The translations under genes were made by a program, and so were the position numbers. Positions 10,011 to 19,834 of a stretch of DNA of 64,000 nt are shown here, one piece after another. Source of the DNA: Shewanella sp. ANA-3 (GTDB lineage Bacteria; Pseudomonadota; Gammaproteobacteria; Enterobacterales; Shewanellaceae); contig NC_008577.1 in assembly GCF_000203935.1 (NCBI RefSeq), positions 2,294,001-2,358,000 on the forward strand, written 5' to 3'. The notes beneath the pieces are model-generated. The model was not told the DNA's origin. It searched no databases and was given only the letters and a program-made list of their open reading frames with translations. Each line of letters opens with the position of its first letter. Positions within the stretch are counted from its first letter, which is position 1.

Positions 10011-11693
10011 ATGACCTCTGCTAAACATGTTAGCCACTTGGCGCCTAAACCTATCGTCTGGACCATTGCGGGTTCAGACAGCGGTGGCGGCGCGGGGATC
10101 CAAGCCGACTTAGCCACCATCAAGGATTTGGGCGGTCATGGATGCAGCGTGATCACCACGTTAACGGCCCAAAGTTCGGTGGCGGTGGATTTAGTTGAGC
10201 CTGTGAGTGAGGCAATGCTACTCACACAGCTCTCGACCCTGTTAGCCGATCTACCGCCTCAGGCGATTAAAATTGGCTTACTCGCGAATCAGCAGCAACT
10301 GCATTTAGTTGCCGATTGGTTGGCTGGCTTTAAAACCCAGTTTCCACTCGTCCCTGTTATTCTCGACCCTGTAATGGTTGCAAGCTGTGGGGATGAACTT
10401 GGGGATAAGAGCACGGCGAGCCAGCCACTGGATTTTACGCCCTTTAAGGGCTTGATTAGCCTGATAACGCCGAATGTGCAGGAGTTGGCAAAGCTTACTG
10501 TCACAACTGACAAACAAGTGTCACCAATACACACAAAAGCAGCGTTCGCTGCTGCGGCAATGCAACTCTCTGAACAATTAGACTGCAGCGTATTAGCCAA
10601 GGGCGGCGATGTTGATTTTGCGGCTCAGGCAAGCGTAGGCATTAATACAAGGGATAGCTTAAGCGGTCACAAAAGCGATATCACAAGTCATCGCAGTGCC
10701 ACAGATAATCAGCGTATGGCGGAAGATTTGTTGATTTGTCATCAGGTTACAGGTTGCACACCGCTCGACGCTAATGGCTGCTTTTGGCTCAGCAGTGCGC
10801 GGATTAACACGCGCCATAACCACGGCAGTGGCTGTACTCTGTCTTCGGCCATCGCCTCGGTGTTAGCCTTTGGCTTTGTATTGCAGGATGCCGTTGTGGT
10901 AGCAAAAGCCTATGTCAATCAAGGCTTAACTTATGCAGGGGGGATTGGCCAAGGCCCAGGGCCACTCGCGCGTACCGCTTGGCCGCACAATTTGACGGCG
11001 TATCCTCATATTACTGCTTATTCTGAAAACAGCTTGAGTGAATCCAGTGATGTGCAATGCGGCGCGTTTAAGCGCCTTGAGCCTGACTTAGGAATCTATC
11101 CTGTCGTCGATAACCTACTGTTACTCGAACAGTTATTAGCGGCAGGCGTGAAGACGGTACAGCTCAGGATAAAGTCTAATGCGCTAAAGTCGGACGAACT
11201 TGAGGCTCAAATCCAAACCGCGATTGCCTTAGGTAAACACTATGAAGCGCAGCTTTTTATCAATGATCATTGGCAGTTAGCGATAAAACATGGCGCATTT
11301 GGGGTGCATCTTGGCCAAGAAGATCTGGCAGTGACGGATCTTAATGCCATTCATGCAGCAGGATTGGCGCTAGGCATCTCGAGCCACGGTTATTTCGAGT
11401 TGCTGCGTGCCCATCAACATGCGCCATCTTACATCGCCCTCGGGCATATTTTCCCAACGACCACCAAGCAAATGCCATCGGCGCCGCAGGGATTATTTAA
11501 ACTCACTCATTATGTTGAGCTGTTAAATACACACTATCCCTTAGTGGCAATTGGTGGCATAGGACCTTCGAATCTTTTGCTAGTCAAAGCGACTGGGGTG
11601 AGCAATATTGCCGTGGTGCGGGCGATTACCGAGGCTAATGATCCAGTAATGGCCCTTGCCGAATTGACGCGAGCCTGGGAGTCAAGCCTATGA
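10011..11693 (+). CDS. thiDE: Bifunctional HMP(-P) kinase / thiamine-phosphate synthase (ThiD-ThiE fusion)
   Basis: 560-residue fusion. Residues about 1-330 are ThiD, a ribokinase-like HMP-phosphate kinase ([19 protein letters not shown] near the start; [15 protein letters not shown] near the catalytic anion hole). Residues about 360-560 are ThiE, which couples HMP-PP and thiazole phosphate ([43 protein letters not shown]). A short polar insertion lies in the ThiD part (about residues 210-245). The start is ATG 10011, two bases after the thiC stop, with AGCGGAGG upstream. It overlaps thiF by four bases. Confidence 0.95.
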   Translation: MTSAKHVSHLAPKPIVWTIAGSDSGGGAGIQADLATIKDLGGHGCSVITTLTAQSSVAVDLVEPVSEAMLLTQLSTLLADLPPQAIKIGLLANQQQLHLVADWLAGFKTQFPLVPVILDPVMVASCGDELGDKSTASQPLDFTPFKGLISLITPNVQELAKLTVTTDKQVSPIHTKAAFAAAAMQLSEQLDCSVLAKGGDVDFAAQASVGINTRDSLSGHKSDITSHRSATDNQRMAEDLLICHQVTGCTPLDANGCFWLSSARINTRHNHGSGCTLSSAIASVLAFGFVLQDAVVVAKAYVNQGLTYAGGIGQGPGPLARTAWPHNLTAYPHITAYSENSLSESSDVQCGAFKRLEPDLGIYPVVDNLLLLEQLLAAGVKTVQLRIKSNALKSDELEAQIQTAIALGKHYEAQLFINDHWQLAIKHGAFGVHLGQEDLAVTDLNAIHAAGLALGISSHGYFELLRAHQHAPSYIALGHIFPTTTKQMPSAPQGLFKLTHYVELLNTHYPLVAIGGIGPSNLLLVKATGVSNIAVVRAITEANDPVMALAELTRAWESSL

Positions 11694-12706
11694 TCACGAC
11701 ACAAGAGCAGGCGCAATCCCTTGCCGATAAAGACTTTATTCGTTATTCGCGGCAAATATTTTTACCCGAGGTCGGCGAGGCTGGCCAGTTGCAGCTTAAA
11801 CAGGCTCATGTGCTTATCGTAGGCCTCGGAGGCCTTGGGCAATTGGCGGCGCAGTATTTAGCCTGCGCCGGTGTAGGACGCTTAACGCTTGTCGACAGCG
11901 ATAGGGTGGAATTATCCAATCTGCCAAGGCAATTACTCTTTAGTGACGACGATATTGGTCATCACAAAGCCTTAATTGCTAAACAGAAATTGGCTGTGTT
12001 GGCGCAAGATTGTGAGATTGATGCCGTTGCTGAGCATCTGACTATTGAGTCTGCGAACGCGGTATTTTCGAATCTGTTAGCCCATGGCAAAGAAGCTAGG
12101 TTAGTACTTGATTGTACAGATAATCTTGCGGCGCGCCATTGTATCAATCGGCTGTGTATTGAGCATGCCTTACCTCTGGTGAGCGCATCAATTGCCGCTT
12201 TCAACGGCCAATTGTTTGCCGTTGATCAGCAGCGTTTCCCTCAGGGAGGCTGTTATCACTGTATTTTCCCCTCAGATACTCGCGCGCCACAAAACTGTAG
12301 CAGCCAAGGTGTACTTGGCCCCAGTGTCGGCGTAATGGCATCGATGCAGGCGCTGCTAGCAATGCAATTGTTGCTCCTAGCCACGCCGTCAACCTCTGCA
12401 ACAAAGCAAACAGCCAATCAGACTTTCGAAGAGGCAAGCCAACCAATAGCCTCCACGAGAGCGCTACTTGGAAGATTTTGGCGCTTCGATGCCAAGTTGC
12501 TGCAATGGCATTCGGCCGCATTAACCCGTGATCCCGAGTGCGAAGTGTGCGGATTAAAACCGAGTTCATTAAAGCCGAATTTATTAAAGTCGAGTGAATT
12601 AATGCCATGCGAACCAAGCAAGAGCGAAGAAAGGGCTAATGCTAACACCCACCATTCAACTACAGCCGTTTCATTCAAATCTGTCCCTAATCGAGGTTTG
12701 TTATGA
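11690..12706 (+). CDS. thiF: ThiS adenylyltransferase ThiF
   Basis: 338-residue E1-like enzyme. The Rossmann motif [14 protein letters not shown], the [15 protein letters not shown]-terminal signature and [16 protein letters not shown] support ThiF/MoeB. Paired zinc ligands CYHC and CEVC are present. It adenylates the C-terminal glycine of ThiS for sulfur transfer in thiazole formation. The C-terminal ~70 residues after the second zinc pair are polar, repetitive and unlike E. coli ThiF, probably a lineage-specific tail. The start ATGA overlaps the thiDE stop, and the stop overlaps the thiS start in the same way, suggesting translational coupling. Confidence 0.95.
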   Translation: MITTQEQAQSLADKDFIRYSRQIFLPEVGEAGQLQLKQAHVLIVGLGGLGQLAAQYLACAGVGRLTLVDSDRVELSNLPRQLLFSDDDIGHHKALIAKQKLAVLAQDCEIDAVAEHLTIESANAVFSNLLAHGKEARLVLDCTDNLAARHCINRLCIEHALPLVSASIAAFNGQLFAVDQQRFPQGGCYHCIFPSDTRAPQNCSSQGVLGPSVGVMASMQALLAMQLLLLATPSTSATKQTANQTFEEASQPIASTRALLGRFWRFDAKLLQWHSAALTRDPECEVCGLKPSSLKPNLLKSSELMPCEPSKSEERANANTHHSTTAVSFKSVPNRGLL

Positions 12707-12906
12707 TTTTAATTCATCTCAATAATGTGCCCCAGATACTTCAACAACCGCTGAGTTTACAAGCCCTGTTAGAAGCACAGAATATTTGCCAACACTCGGT
12801 TGCCTTAGTGCTTAACGAGGCCGTTGTACCCAAACATAGATGGTCATCTATCCTTTGTCATCATGAGGATAAGATAGATGTATTTGCCGTTGTCGCCGGA
12901 GGTTAA
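12703..12906 (+). CDS. thiS: Sulfur carrier protein ThiS
   Basis: 67-residue ubiquitin-like protein ending in the diagnostic Gly-Gly (FAVVAGG), which is adenylated by ThiF and then converted to a thiocarboxylate. The ATGA overlaps the thiF stop. The internal segment [15 protein letters not shown] is the conserved ThiS core. Confidence 0.95.
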   Translation: MILIHLNNVPQILQQPLSLQALLEAQNICQHSVALVLNEAVVPKHRWSSILCHHEDKIDVFAVVAGG

Positions 12907-12907
12907 G

Positions 12908-13666
12908 ATGTTAACGATTGCGGGTGTGGAATTTGAGTCACGATTATTTACGGGCACGGGTAAGTTCAGCTCAAGTCAGCTGATGCTGGAGTCAATTAAG
13001 GCGTCTAAATCGCAATTGGTGACAGTTGCGATGAAAAGAATTGATTTAAAAACAGGGGCTGATGATTTGCTATCGCCACTAAGGCAAGCGGGCGTGCGAC
13101 TCTTGCCTAATACCTCGGGTGCGCGTAATGCTAAGGAAGCGATATTTGCCGCCGAATTAGCGCGGGAAATGTTGGGAACACAATGGGTTAAACTTGAAAT
13201 TCATCCCGATCCTAAATACCTAATGCCCGATGCGGTCGAGACATTAGCCGCGGCCAAAACCCTGTGTGAACGCGGGTTTATTGTGATGCCCTACGTGCAT
13301 GCCGATCCTGTGCTGTGCCGACGCTTAGAAGAGGTTGGCTGCGCCGCCGTAATGCCATTGGCAAGCCCAATTGGGACGAATCAGGGGCTGGTGACTGAGC
13401 CTTTTATCAAGATGATTATTGAGCAGGCAAAAGTGCCCGTGGTGATTGATGCGGGAATTGGCACGCCCTCCCATGCGGCCCACGCGATGGAGCTGGGAGC
13501 CGATGCCGTGCTGGTTAATACCGCCATCGCGAGCAGTGCTTCTCCCATTGAAATGGCGCAGTGCTTTAAGGACGCGGTGGATTGTGGGCGCCGCGCCTTT
13601 GAAGCGGGGCTTGGCCGAGTGCAAACCCAGGCTGTACATACCAGTCCACTAACGGGGTTCTTGTAG
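12908..13666 (+). CDS. thiG: Thiazole synthase ThiG
   Basis: 252-residue TIM-barrel enzyme that forms thiazole phosphate from DXP, dehydroglycine and ThiS thiocarboxylate. Family segments include [51 protein letters not shown] and VLVNTAIA. The start is ATG 12908 with GGAGG at 12898-12902, one base after the thiS stop. It is followed two bases later by thiH, its functional partner, which supplies dehydroglycine. Confidence 0.97.
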   Translation: MLTIAGVEFESRLFTGTGKFSSSQLMLESIKASKSQLVTVAMKRIDLKTGADDLLSPLRQAGVRLLPNTSGARNAKEAIFAAELAREMLGTQWVKLEIHPDPKYLMPDAVETLAAAKTLCERGFIVMPYVHADPVLCRRLEEVGCAAVMPLASPIGTNQGLVTEPFIKMIIEQAKVPVVIDAGIGTPSHAAHAMELGADAVLVNTAIASSASPIEMAQCFKDAVDCGRRAFEAGLGRVQTQAVHTSPLTGFL

Positions 13667-13668
13667 CA

Positions 13669-14784
13669 ATGAGTTTTGTCGACCAATTTGCCCGTATTGA
13701 ACGGGATAAGTTATTGCTGGCGTTATATTCCTGCACGGCAGTGGAGGTTGAGCGCGCCCTGATGCAACCCGAGGGCAATCTACAGAGTTTACTTGCCTTG
13801 TTGTCTCCAGCGGCCGAGCCCTATATCGAAGAGATGGCGCAGCGCTCGGCGGCGCTCACTCGGCAACGCTTTGGGGCCAATATCGGACTCTATCTGCCCT
13901 TATACCTGTCGAACCTGTGTGCCAATGAGTGCGACTATTGCGGCTTTAGCATGAGCAATAAGCTAAAGCGCAAAGTGCTCAATGAGCAGGAAATTGCGGC
14001 TGAAATGGCGATTATCAAATTCCGTGGTTTTGACTCCATCTTGCTGGTGTCGGGAGAGCATGACACCAAAGTGGGGATGGATTACTTTAAGCGCGTGTTA
14101 CCCATTGTAAAACAGCAGTTTAGTTATATGGCCATGGAGGTTCAGCCGCTTGAAGAGGTTGATTATCGTCAGCTTGTCGAGCTAGGGCTGGATGCTGTGA
14201 TGGTGTATCAAGAAACCTATCAAGCGGCGACCTATGCCAAGCATCATACCCGAGGCAATAAACAGGACTTTGCATATCGGCTCGCAACGCCCGACCGCGT
14301 TGCTAGTGCGGGTGTCGATAAGATAGGCCTAGGTGTGCTACTAGGTTTAGATGACTGGCGGCTCGATGCTTTACTGATGGGCCATCATCTGGACTATTTA
14401 GAACGGAATTACTGGCGTACTCGTTTTAGTATTTCGTTACCACGTTTGCGGCCTTGTACCGGCGGTATAACACCAAAAGTGCATTTAACCGATCTTGGAC
14501 TGGTGCAGATGATCTGTGCCTTCAGGCTTTTTAATCAGCAACTTGATATCAGTTTATCGACACGCGAGGCGCCATCGCTTCGGGACAATTTACTGCCGCT
14601 TGGGATAACACAGATGAGTGCGGGGAGCTCGACACAGCCAGGCGGTTATCAGGCGCCAGAGAGCCAATTAGATCAGTTTGAGATAAGCGATGAACGTACT
14701 GTTGAGCAGGTCATGACTCAGATGCGACTCAGGGGATTTAATCCGGTTTTCAAGGATTGGGAATCGGCTTGGATTGCGCGTTAA
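13669..14784 (+). CDS. thiH: 2-iminoacetate synthase ThiH (tyrosine lyase)
   Basis: 371-residue radical SAM protein with the cluster motif CANECDYCGF (CxxxCxxC). It cleaves tyrosine to p-cresol and dehydroglycine for thiazole synthesis; using ThiH rather than the oxidase ThiO fits a facultative anaerobe. Conserved blocks QPLEEVDYRQL, VYQETYQ and SLPRLRPCTGG are present. It is the last gene of the thi operon. No strong terminator is visible in the roughly 110 bases that follow. Confidence 0.96.
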   Translation: MSFVDQFARIERDKLLLALYSCTAVEVERALMQPEGNLQSLLALLSPAAEPYIEEMAQRSAALTRQRFGANIGLYLPLYLSNLCANECDYCGFSMSNKLKRKVLNEQEIAAEMAIIKFRGFDSILLVSGEHDTKVGMDYFKRVLPIVKQQFSYMAMEVQPLEEVDYRQLVELGLDAVMVYQETYQAATYAKHHTRGNKQDFAYRLATPDRVASAGVDKIGLGVLLGLDDWRLDALLMGHHLDYLERNYWRTRFSISLPRLRPCTGGITPKVHLTDLGLVQMICAFRLFNQQLDISLSTREAPSLRDNLLPLGITQMSAGSSTQPGGYQAPESQLDQFEISDERTVEQVMTQMRLRGFNPVFKDWESAWIAR

Positions 14785-14895
14785 TAGGGGACTAAAAGTG
14801 ATTTTAAAATGCCTTTATGGCGGGGGATAAACCTGTACTTTGCCTGAGGTTTGATTAATAATTAACCCAGTTATCACCAGATGCAGGAAAACTCT

Positions 14896-15159
14896 ATGCA
14901 AATCCAATCTGCTTATGCTTCCGGTCTGCAAGGCTTGCAAACGGCCCAATCAGGGTTAACGCAGGCAACGATTGATGTGGCTAAACCTAGCCCTTCGCAA
15001 AGTGCTGCGCCCACAGAAACCGCTAAAGCGGTAGATGAACCCGATAAAACCTCAGCATTACTGTCGGCAAATGAATCATTGCGACAAGGAGAGGCATCGA
15101 CTGAGGTGCTTGAACGTGAATCTGAAGCAATAGGTTCGATAATCAACATCAAGGTATAG
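14896..15159 (+). CDS. Small hypothetical protein upstream of the SprA-like protease
   Basis: 87-residue protein of unknown function. The N-terminus (MQIQSAYASGLQGLQTAQSGL, about residues 1-21) resembles the amphipathic helix at the start of flagellin and flagellar hook-type proteins. The remainder is acidic, Ser/Ala-rich and probably disordered, ending in SIINIKV. ATG 14896 has AGGAAAA upstream and is preferred to the ATG at 14881. Its stop is two bases before the next gene, so the two are almost certainly co-translated and probably functionally linked. Confidence 0.75.
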   Translation: MQIQSAYASGLQGLQTAQSGLTQATIDVAKPSPSQSAAPTETAKAVDEPDKTSALLSANESLRQGEASTEVLERESEAIGSIINIKV

Positions 15160-15161
15160 TT

Positions 15162-17384
15162 ATGTCGGTTATGGCGCTGTCATCACAAATTGGCGCGCCA
15201 TCCACTTCGTTTTTAGGTGCAGATAAGTCTATTGAACCGTCAAAAGGGGGAAAACCTCAAAGCGGACAGACTTATCAAGGAGGAAATGGTCAGGCGGTCG
15301 CAACGCTCTCCGCTTCAACCGTTAACCTGAATACACCAAAATTCGAAGCGAGTGGGGCACTTGCACCATCATTAAGCAGTCTTGGGGCTGCGATGAACCA
15401 AGCTGTGCCCATGAGTAGGACAACGCCCGCGTTATTGACGGACGTTAAACCTGCTAGTGCTCCGATTTCATCTCATGTTGATATAGCTCCTGTTCAGAAG
15501 GCTTTCACCGCACTCGGTGGAAACGCCACGGCGCAGCTGAATTCAAAACAGTTACATTCGAATAAGCCGCCTTCACAAGCACTACAATCCAATCAGCCAC
15601 ATTCGGCTCCGTTAGATACAAGCCTACTAGCATCAAGCAGTAGTAGTTTCAGCTTACTTACCGGCCCCCGCTCCATTGGCGGAATGAGGGAGGGACAAAT
15701 TGCTACCGTAGACACTCAGCCATCAGTGTCAACCTTAACTGCATCTGATGTCGGTTTTAGCACTACAAGTGATGCCATTACGCCTTTTGCTCCTCCGGCT
15801 CCAAGTCTTGCGGCCACAATTGCCACACCTGACGGCAGTGTTGTTTCTGCGAGCCTGGGGTTAGCCAATATTTTTTCTACATCTACGCCAGTCGGTACGA
15901 ATATTGGCCCAACAGAGTCAAATGGCATATTGCCAAATGCCTCAAGTGCTGTAGTTACTCCTTTTACGACTGAATTCGTAGGCGTCGATGCGATTGGCAA
16001 AGCGTCAGATTCCAGCGCTTCAGCTTCTTTTAATCCAAACGCGCTTCAAGAGAGCAATCAATCAAGCGGTGTAAGTGAGCAGTTAAGCCGTGTTTTTAAT
16101 GAACCCTCGGGGGAAAGTGGCCAAGTAGGTGCTGGAATAACCCCAAATGCTCAAACGCAACAGCAGCAGACTCAAACGGAACAAATTCAGGCTCAAAATG
16201 CGCGAGATGAACAAGCCAAGCAGGCAAGGACACAGGCGGTGCAGGAGCAGGAGCAAAAGCAGCAAGCGTTAGCCGAGGTTTTTGCCAAAGCTGACCAAAG
16301 TAAGCAAGCTCAGCAGGCACAGGACGAGCAAACTCGTCAGCAAGATTTAGCGAAGGAGCAAGTTAAACAGGCTCAGGAAAAGGCTATTGAGCAGCAAAAA
16401 GCCCAAGTTGACGCATTAAAATCCCGAGACACAGAAGTCAAAGCTCATGAGCATGCCCATGCGAGTGTGGGCGGTCAATATGCTCAAAGCCCCAGTTTCA
16501 AGTATGAAAAAGGTGCCGATGGTCAGCGTTATGCGACTGACGGTGAGGTGCAAATCGATGTGTCGATAGTACCTGGCGATCCGCTGGCGACCATCAATAA
16601 GATGAAGCAAGTCTATGCGGCGGCGATGGCACCCGTTGATCCCTCTTCGGCCGATATTCGTGTTGCCGCAGAAGCGCTACAGAAAATGAATGAGGCCAAG
16701 GCTAAACTTGCTGAGGAACGTCAGCAGCAGATTGTTGATCAACCGACAACAGAAACGCTGATTGGCGCAGAGGCACAGATTGACGGTTTACCACCGCTTA
16801 AGGAGCGGCAAATTCAAGTCACGGGCAAGATTGATGCTAATGGCAATATCACTGCGCCCCAAGATGAACCATCGGCTCCTGTGACAGAAGTGATTGATAA
16901 GATTAAGCAAGCTATTGCGGCTCAGGTGGCATCAAGTAATACTTCAGATGCAGTAAGTACCACTGAAGTTGATACGACAGAGACCATTGAGCCGCCAACG
17001 GCGACCTTAGCGATTGGCGCCGTACCAAATAAGGATGAAGCGCCAGAGGTTGCTATGCAGCGGTTGGCGTCGTCTCGTGACAATAAGAGCGGCTTGAGTC
17101 ACACAACAAACGGCAGTAATGCGGTGCGCTTCTATGGCTCGGTCGCCGTGGCAACGCTGGCGAGTAAGGGAAGTTCTGAACTCAACCAATCAGGTTCGGA
17201 TGAGGCTTCACTTGAGCGGATAGATGATTCGGCACTAACCACTCATTCGCCTAGCGATGAGGGGAATAGTGTTATTTCCCATGGATTAGCGCTTGAGTCT
17301 TCAAGCCGCCAAAATACACGCGGCTTGTTCAATCCTCAGACCTTAGCATTGCACCGTCCGCGTTTCTTAGATGTGAATGTCTAG
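15162..17384 (+). CDS. Putative metalloprotease, CJM1_0395/SprA family
   Basis: 740-residue protein. The N-terminal ~320 residues are Ser/Thr/Ala-rich low complexity. Residues about 325-425 are Gln/Glu/Ala/Lys-rich and predicted coiled coil. A conserved domain follows with HEHAH (429-433), matching the zinc-protease HExxH pattern, then SVGGQY, GPDGQRYATDGEV-like and IDVSIVPGDP segments and a MKQVYAAAMAPVDPSSADIRVA block. These are typical of the SprA-related family. The C-terminal ~250 residues are again low complexity. No signal peptide is seen. It starts two bases after the small upstream gene. The substrate is unknown. Confidence 0.8.
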   Translation: MSVMALSSQIGAPSTSFLGADKSIEPSKGGKPQSGQTYQGGNGQAVATLSASTVNLNTPKFEASGALAPSLSSLGAAMNQAVPMSRTTPALLTDVKPASAPISSHVDIAPVQKAFTALGGNATAQLNSKQLHSNKPPSQALQSNQPHSAPLDTSLLASSSSSFSLLTGPRSIGGMREGQIATVDTQPSVSTLTASDVGFSTTSDAITPFAPPAPSLAATIATPDGSVVSASLGLANIFSTSTPVGTNIGPTESNGILPNASSAVVTPFTTEFVGVDAIGKASDSSASASFNPNALQESNQSSGVSEQLSRVFNEPSGESGQVGAGITPNAQTQQQQTQTEQIQAQNARDEQAKQARTQAVQEQEQKQQALAEVFAKADQSKQAQQAQDEQTRQQDLAKEQVKQAQEKAIEQQKAQVDALKSRDTEVKAHEHAHASVGGQYAQSPSFKYEKGADGQRYATDGEVQIDVSIVPGDPLATINKMKQVYAAAMAPVDPSSADIRVAAEALQKMNEAKAKLAEERQQQIVDQPTTETLIGAEAQIDGLPPLKERQIQVTGKIDANGNITAPQDEPSAPVTEVIDKIKQAIAAQVASSNTSDAVSTTEVDTTETIEPPTATLAIGAVPNKDEAPEVAMQRLASSRDNKSGLSHTTNGSNAVRFYGSVAVATLASKGSSELNQSGSDEASLERIDDSALTTHSPSDEGNSVISHGLALESSSRQNTRGLFNPQTLALHRPRFLDVNV

Positions 17385-17558
17385 CCTCTCATTCTCGATA
17401 TATCCTCAAATCTTAACTAACTAGCGTTTGTCCATAAAGACTAATTACTTAAGCCTGCTTTGTTTGGCAAGTTCAGTCGCCATAAAGATAAACCCATAGT
17501 GATTCCCTATTGGTCAAGCGCTCATTTTTACGTGCTAGAGGAAACGACCTCTGCGCTA

Positions 17559-18461
17559 TCAATCGCTTGTACTCACACCATGATGTTTGAGGAGATAAGA
17601 GGCCAGCAGTTTTGAAGCGGGGCCCTGTTGGTCACGATTCGGGATCACTAGGCTTAGCATAATCCGCCGTTTCTGGCTGCCTTGGAGGTGTAAGCGCACC
17701 AGTTTGCCTGCGGCTAATTCTTCTTGAATAAGGAAAGATGGGATCCAACAGAAACCAATGCCCTGATTTAAAATGACTTTCGCCTCATGGAAGTTAGATA
17801 CAGTCCAGCGCTGCTCGGCTTTTAACCAACCGATATCCACATTGGGTTGCAGGCCCGTGTCTTTGATCACCAGTTGCAGGTGCTGCGCCAGTAGCTTGTC
17901 ATCGTCTAAGGTACCCATTTCAGCTAAGGGGTGGCTCGGGTGGCAAACCAGATGCAGCTCCTGCTCACACAGGGGCTCGGATAAATAGCCCTTCGGCGGA
18001 ATGCCGGCGCAAATCGCAATATCGACTTTATTCTGAAGGATTAATTCTTGAGTACCTGTGATGACTGAGTCCAACATTATGATGCGTGTGCCGCGGCTAT
18101 GGGGCAAAAAGTCACTTAACGCGCACACTAGACTTTCCATCGGATAGACGATTTCGCGAGCAATGGTAAGTGTGGGCTCCCAACCTTGCTCAAGGTTGCT
18201 AGCAAGTTGTTCTAACTCGTTGACCGCTTGAGTCACATGGCGCGAACGGCGCAATAATACTTCGCCCTGTGGTGTCAGGTAAGCTTTGCGGCCTCGGACC
18301 TCGAGTAGTTCTATGCCAAGCTGGTGTTGCAACTTTGCCACCGCATGATTGAGTGAGGATTGGCTCTTATTGAGCTTTTCCGCCGCCTGCGCGTAGCCGC
18401 CGTAATCGACGACAGCCTGTAAAATACGCCATTGCTCAAGGGTAGATTTCGCGCGAGTCAT
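17559..18461 (-). CDS. LysR family transcriptional regulator
   Basis: 300-residue protein with an N-terminal winged helix (AAEKLNKSQSSLNHAVAKLQHQLG) and a C-terminal type 2 periplasmic-binding-like effector domain (SVITGTQELILQNKVDIAICAG, LHLVCHPSHPLA). ATG 18461 is chosen because AGGACA lies seven bases upstream. It is convergent with the SprA-like gene and lies downstream of the DUF3541 operon on the same strand. Its target is not evident. Confidence 0.9.
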   Translation of the reverse strand: MTRAKSTLEQWRILQAVVDYGGYAQAAEKLNKSQSSLNHAVAKLQHQLGIELLEVRGRKAYLTPQGEVLLRRSRHVTQAVNELEQLASNLEQGWEPTLTIAREIVYPMESLVCALSDFLPHSRGTRIIMLDSVITGTQELILQNKVDIAICAGIPPKGYLSEPLCEQELHLVCHPSHPLAEMGTLDDDKLLAQHLQLVIKDTGLQPNVDIGWLKAEQRWTVSNFHEAKVILNQGIGFCWIPSFLIQEELAAGKLVRLHLQGSQKRRIMLSLVIPNRDQQGPASKLLASYLLKHHGVSTSD

Positions 18462-18634
18462 GGTTGTCCTCATGTCGAAAACGACAGGTTTCTAAAAAAG
18501 CGATAGATTGAGGCTTATAGTGGCGAGCTATGATCGTTTTTTCAATACTATTATCGTGTTAATTGAAAAAGAGGTTATCCGTTGCAATGTGGCGGCGTGA
18601 CAACCTCTGATCAGTAAGCTTTATGGGTAATGGA

Positions 18635-19834
18635 TTAATCGATAACCTTAGGCGTCACGCCCATAGGTAAATACTTTTTTGTCGCGTTAAGTTCGTTAAG
18701 ATAGGGGCCGGGATAGAGCGTCTCCGGCCAATTAAGCAACATTATCGCAAGCACATTGCGATGCTCACCAAGGGCTAAGTCAGGATTGCCCTTGGGTGAG
18801 GGGATAATTTGGCTGTTGGCATCAAACGAGTTGGCAATATAAGCCCGAGTTTGAGCCACGACAGGGTGGTCAGTTTTGCCCGCTAGCAGAAAACTAATGC
18901 CGACTTCGGCAATAATATCATCGGTCGCATCCTGTAAAATCCGCTCAATGTTGGCGTCAAAGTAATCCAAAATCCATGCAAATTCAGTGGTATCAACCCG
19001 ATGCTGATAATATTCACTCGCGGCAAAGATAAAATGCGTCATGCCGTAGAGCTTATTGCGAAACTGTGCTTTGCTGAGAGTGGCATCGTGCGCGTCGGGG
19101 TAAACCCGAGTAAATGCCGTTTTATAATCCTCTAGATAATCTCCCACCCCCAATTGTTTGGCCCAATACACATAGTTAATCAGCTGCGCTGCCCAGGCTT
19201 TAATCATCGCGGGATCGGTCAAACCTTGGCGTAGGTCGGCCTTTTTGAGGGCTTGGATCATTTGACTATGGCATGGACCTGTAAAGCCTAACTCATCGAT
19301 TCGACTGGCAAATCGCAGTAGTACATCGGAATAAAATAAAAATTCAGGAAAGGGCGCGAGGGCTTTTTTACGGGCCTTGGCTCTGGGGCCATTGCCCAGT
19401 TCTGCTATGGCGTTCTCTGAGGCTTGACGTACAAATTCAGGGTTATCCACTTGGCAGGCATAAAACGCTTGAGCTTCGGTTACCGCATAAAGATCGACTA
19501 ACGCGGCGTTGGCGTATTGCTCATCGCCCGTCAGGCGATAGAGGCGGATCCCATAATGGCCCTGCACCCGAGGTGGGAGTGTATAGAGATGGGTTTCAAG
19601 GTTGTGTTGAATAAGCTGCGCAACGTCGCTTTGGCTTAATTCTGTTTTATCCGTGGTGTTTGGCTTGAGAAAGTTTTGTGAGTTCTCAAGCCCAGCGTGA
19701 CTTAGGAGCGTGCTTTGCGAATTGGCGAAAGCACTCTGCGCGGTAAAGAAGGTTAAACCGCTAAAAAGCGCAATGGATAGTGTGAGTTTGTGTTTCGGTT
19801 GTGGTGTGTGGGTGATTTTCAGATCCTGAGACAT
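18635..19834 (-). CDS. DUF3541 domain protein, exported
   Basis: 399-residue protein with a signal peptide (hydrophobic run about residues 17-36, cleavage likely after SAFA). The mature part is alpha-helical and rich in aromatic residues (GHYGIRLYRLTGDEQY, FLFYSDVLLRFASRI, LYGMTHFIFAASEYYQH, HRNVLAIMLLNWPE). I recognise it as DUF3541; the helical repeat character recalls an alpha/alpha-toroid fold, but that is inference. No function is known to me. ATG 19834 has AAGGATT upstream and lies inside the 3' end of the preceding gene, a 74-base overlap, so it is the last gene of the operon. Confidence 0.75.
   Translation of the reverse strand: MSQDLKITHTPQPKHKLTLSIALFSGLTFFTAQSAFANSQSTLLSHAGLENSQNFLKPNTTDKTELSQSDVAQLIQHNLETHLYTLPPRVQGHYGIRLYRLTGDEQYANAALVDLYAVTEAQAFYACQVDNPEFVRQASENAIAELGNGPRAKARKKALAPFPEFLFYSDVLLRFASRIDELGFTGPCHSQMIQALKKADLRQGLTDPAMIKAWAAQLINYVYWAKQLGVGDYLEDYKTAFTRVYPDAHDATLSKAQFRNKLYGMTHFIFAASEYYQHRVDTTEFAWILDYFDANIERILQDATDDIIAEVGISFLLAGKTDHPVVAQTRAYIANSFDANSQIIPSPKGNPDLALGEHRNVLAIMLLNWPETLYPGPYLNELNATKKYLPMGVTPKVID

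Noticed and set aside
16096..16320. Repetitive CAG/CAA-rich stretch considered as a DNA repeat array
   Set aside because: It is the coding region of the Gln/Ala/Glu-rich coiled coil in the SprA-like protein, with irregular units.
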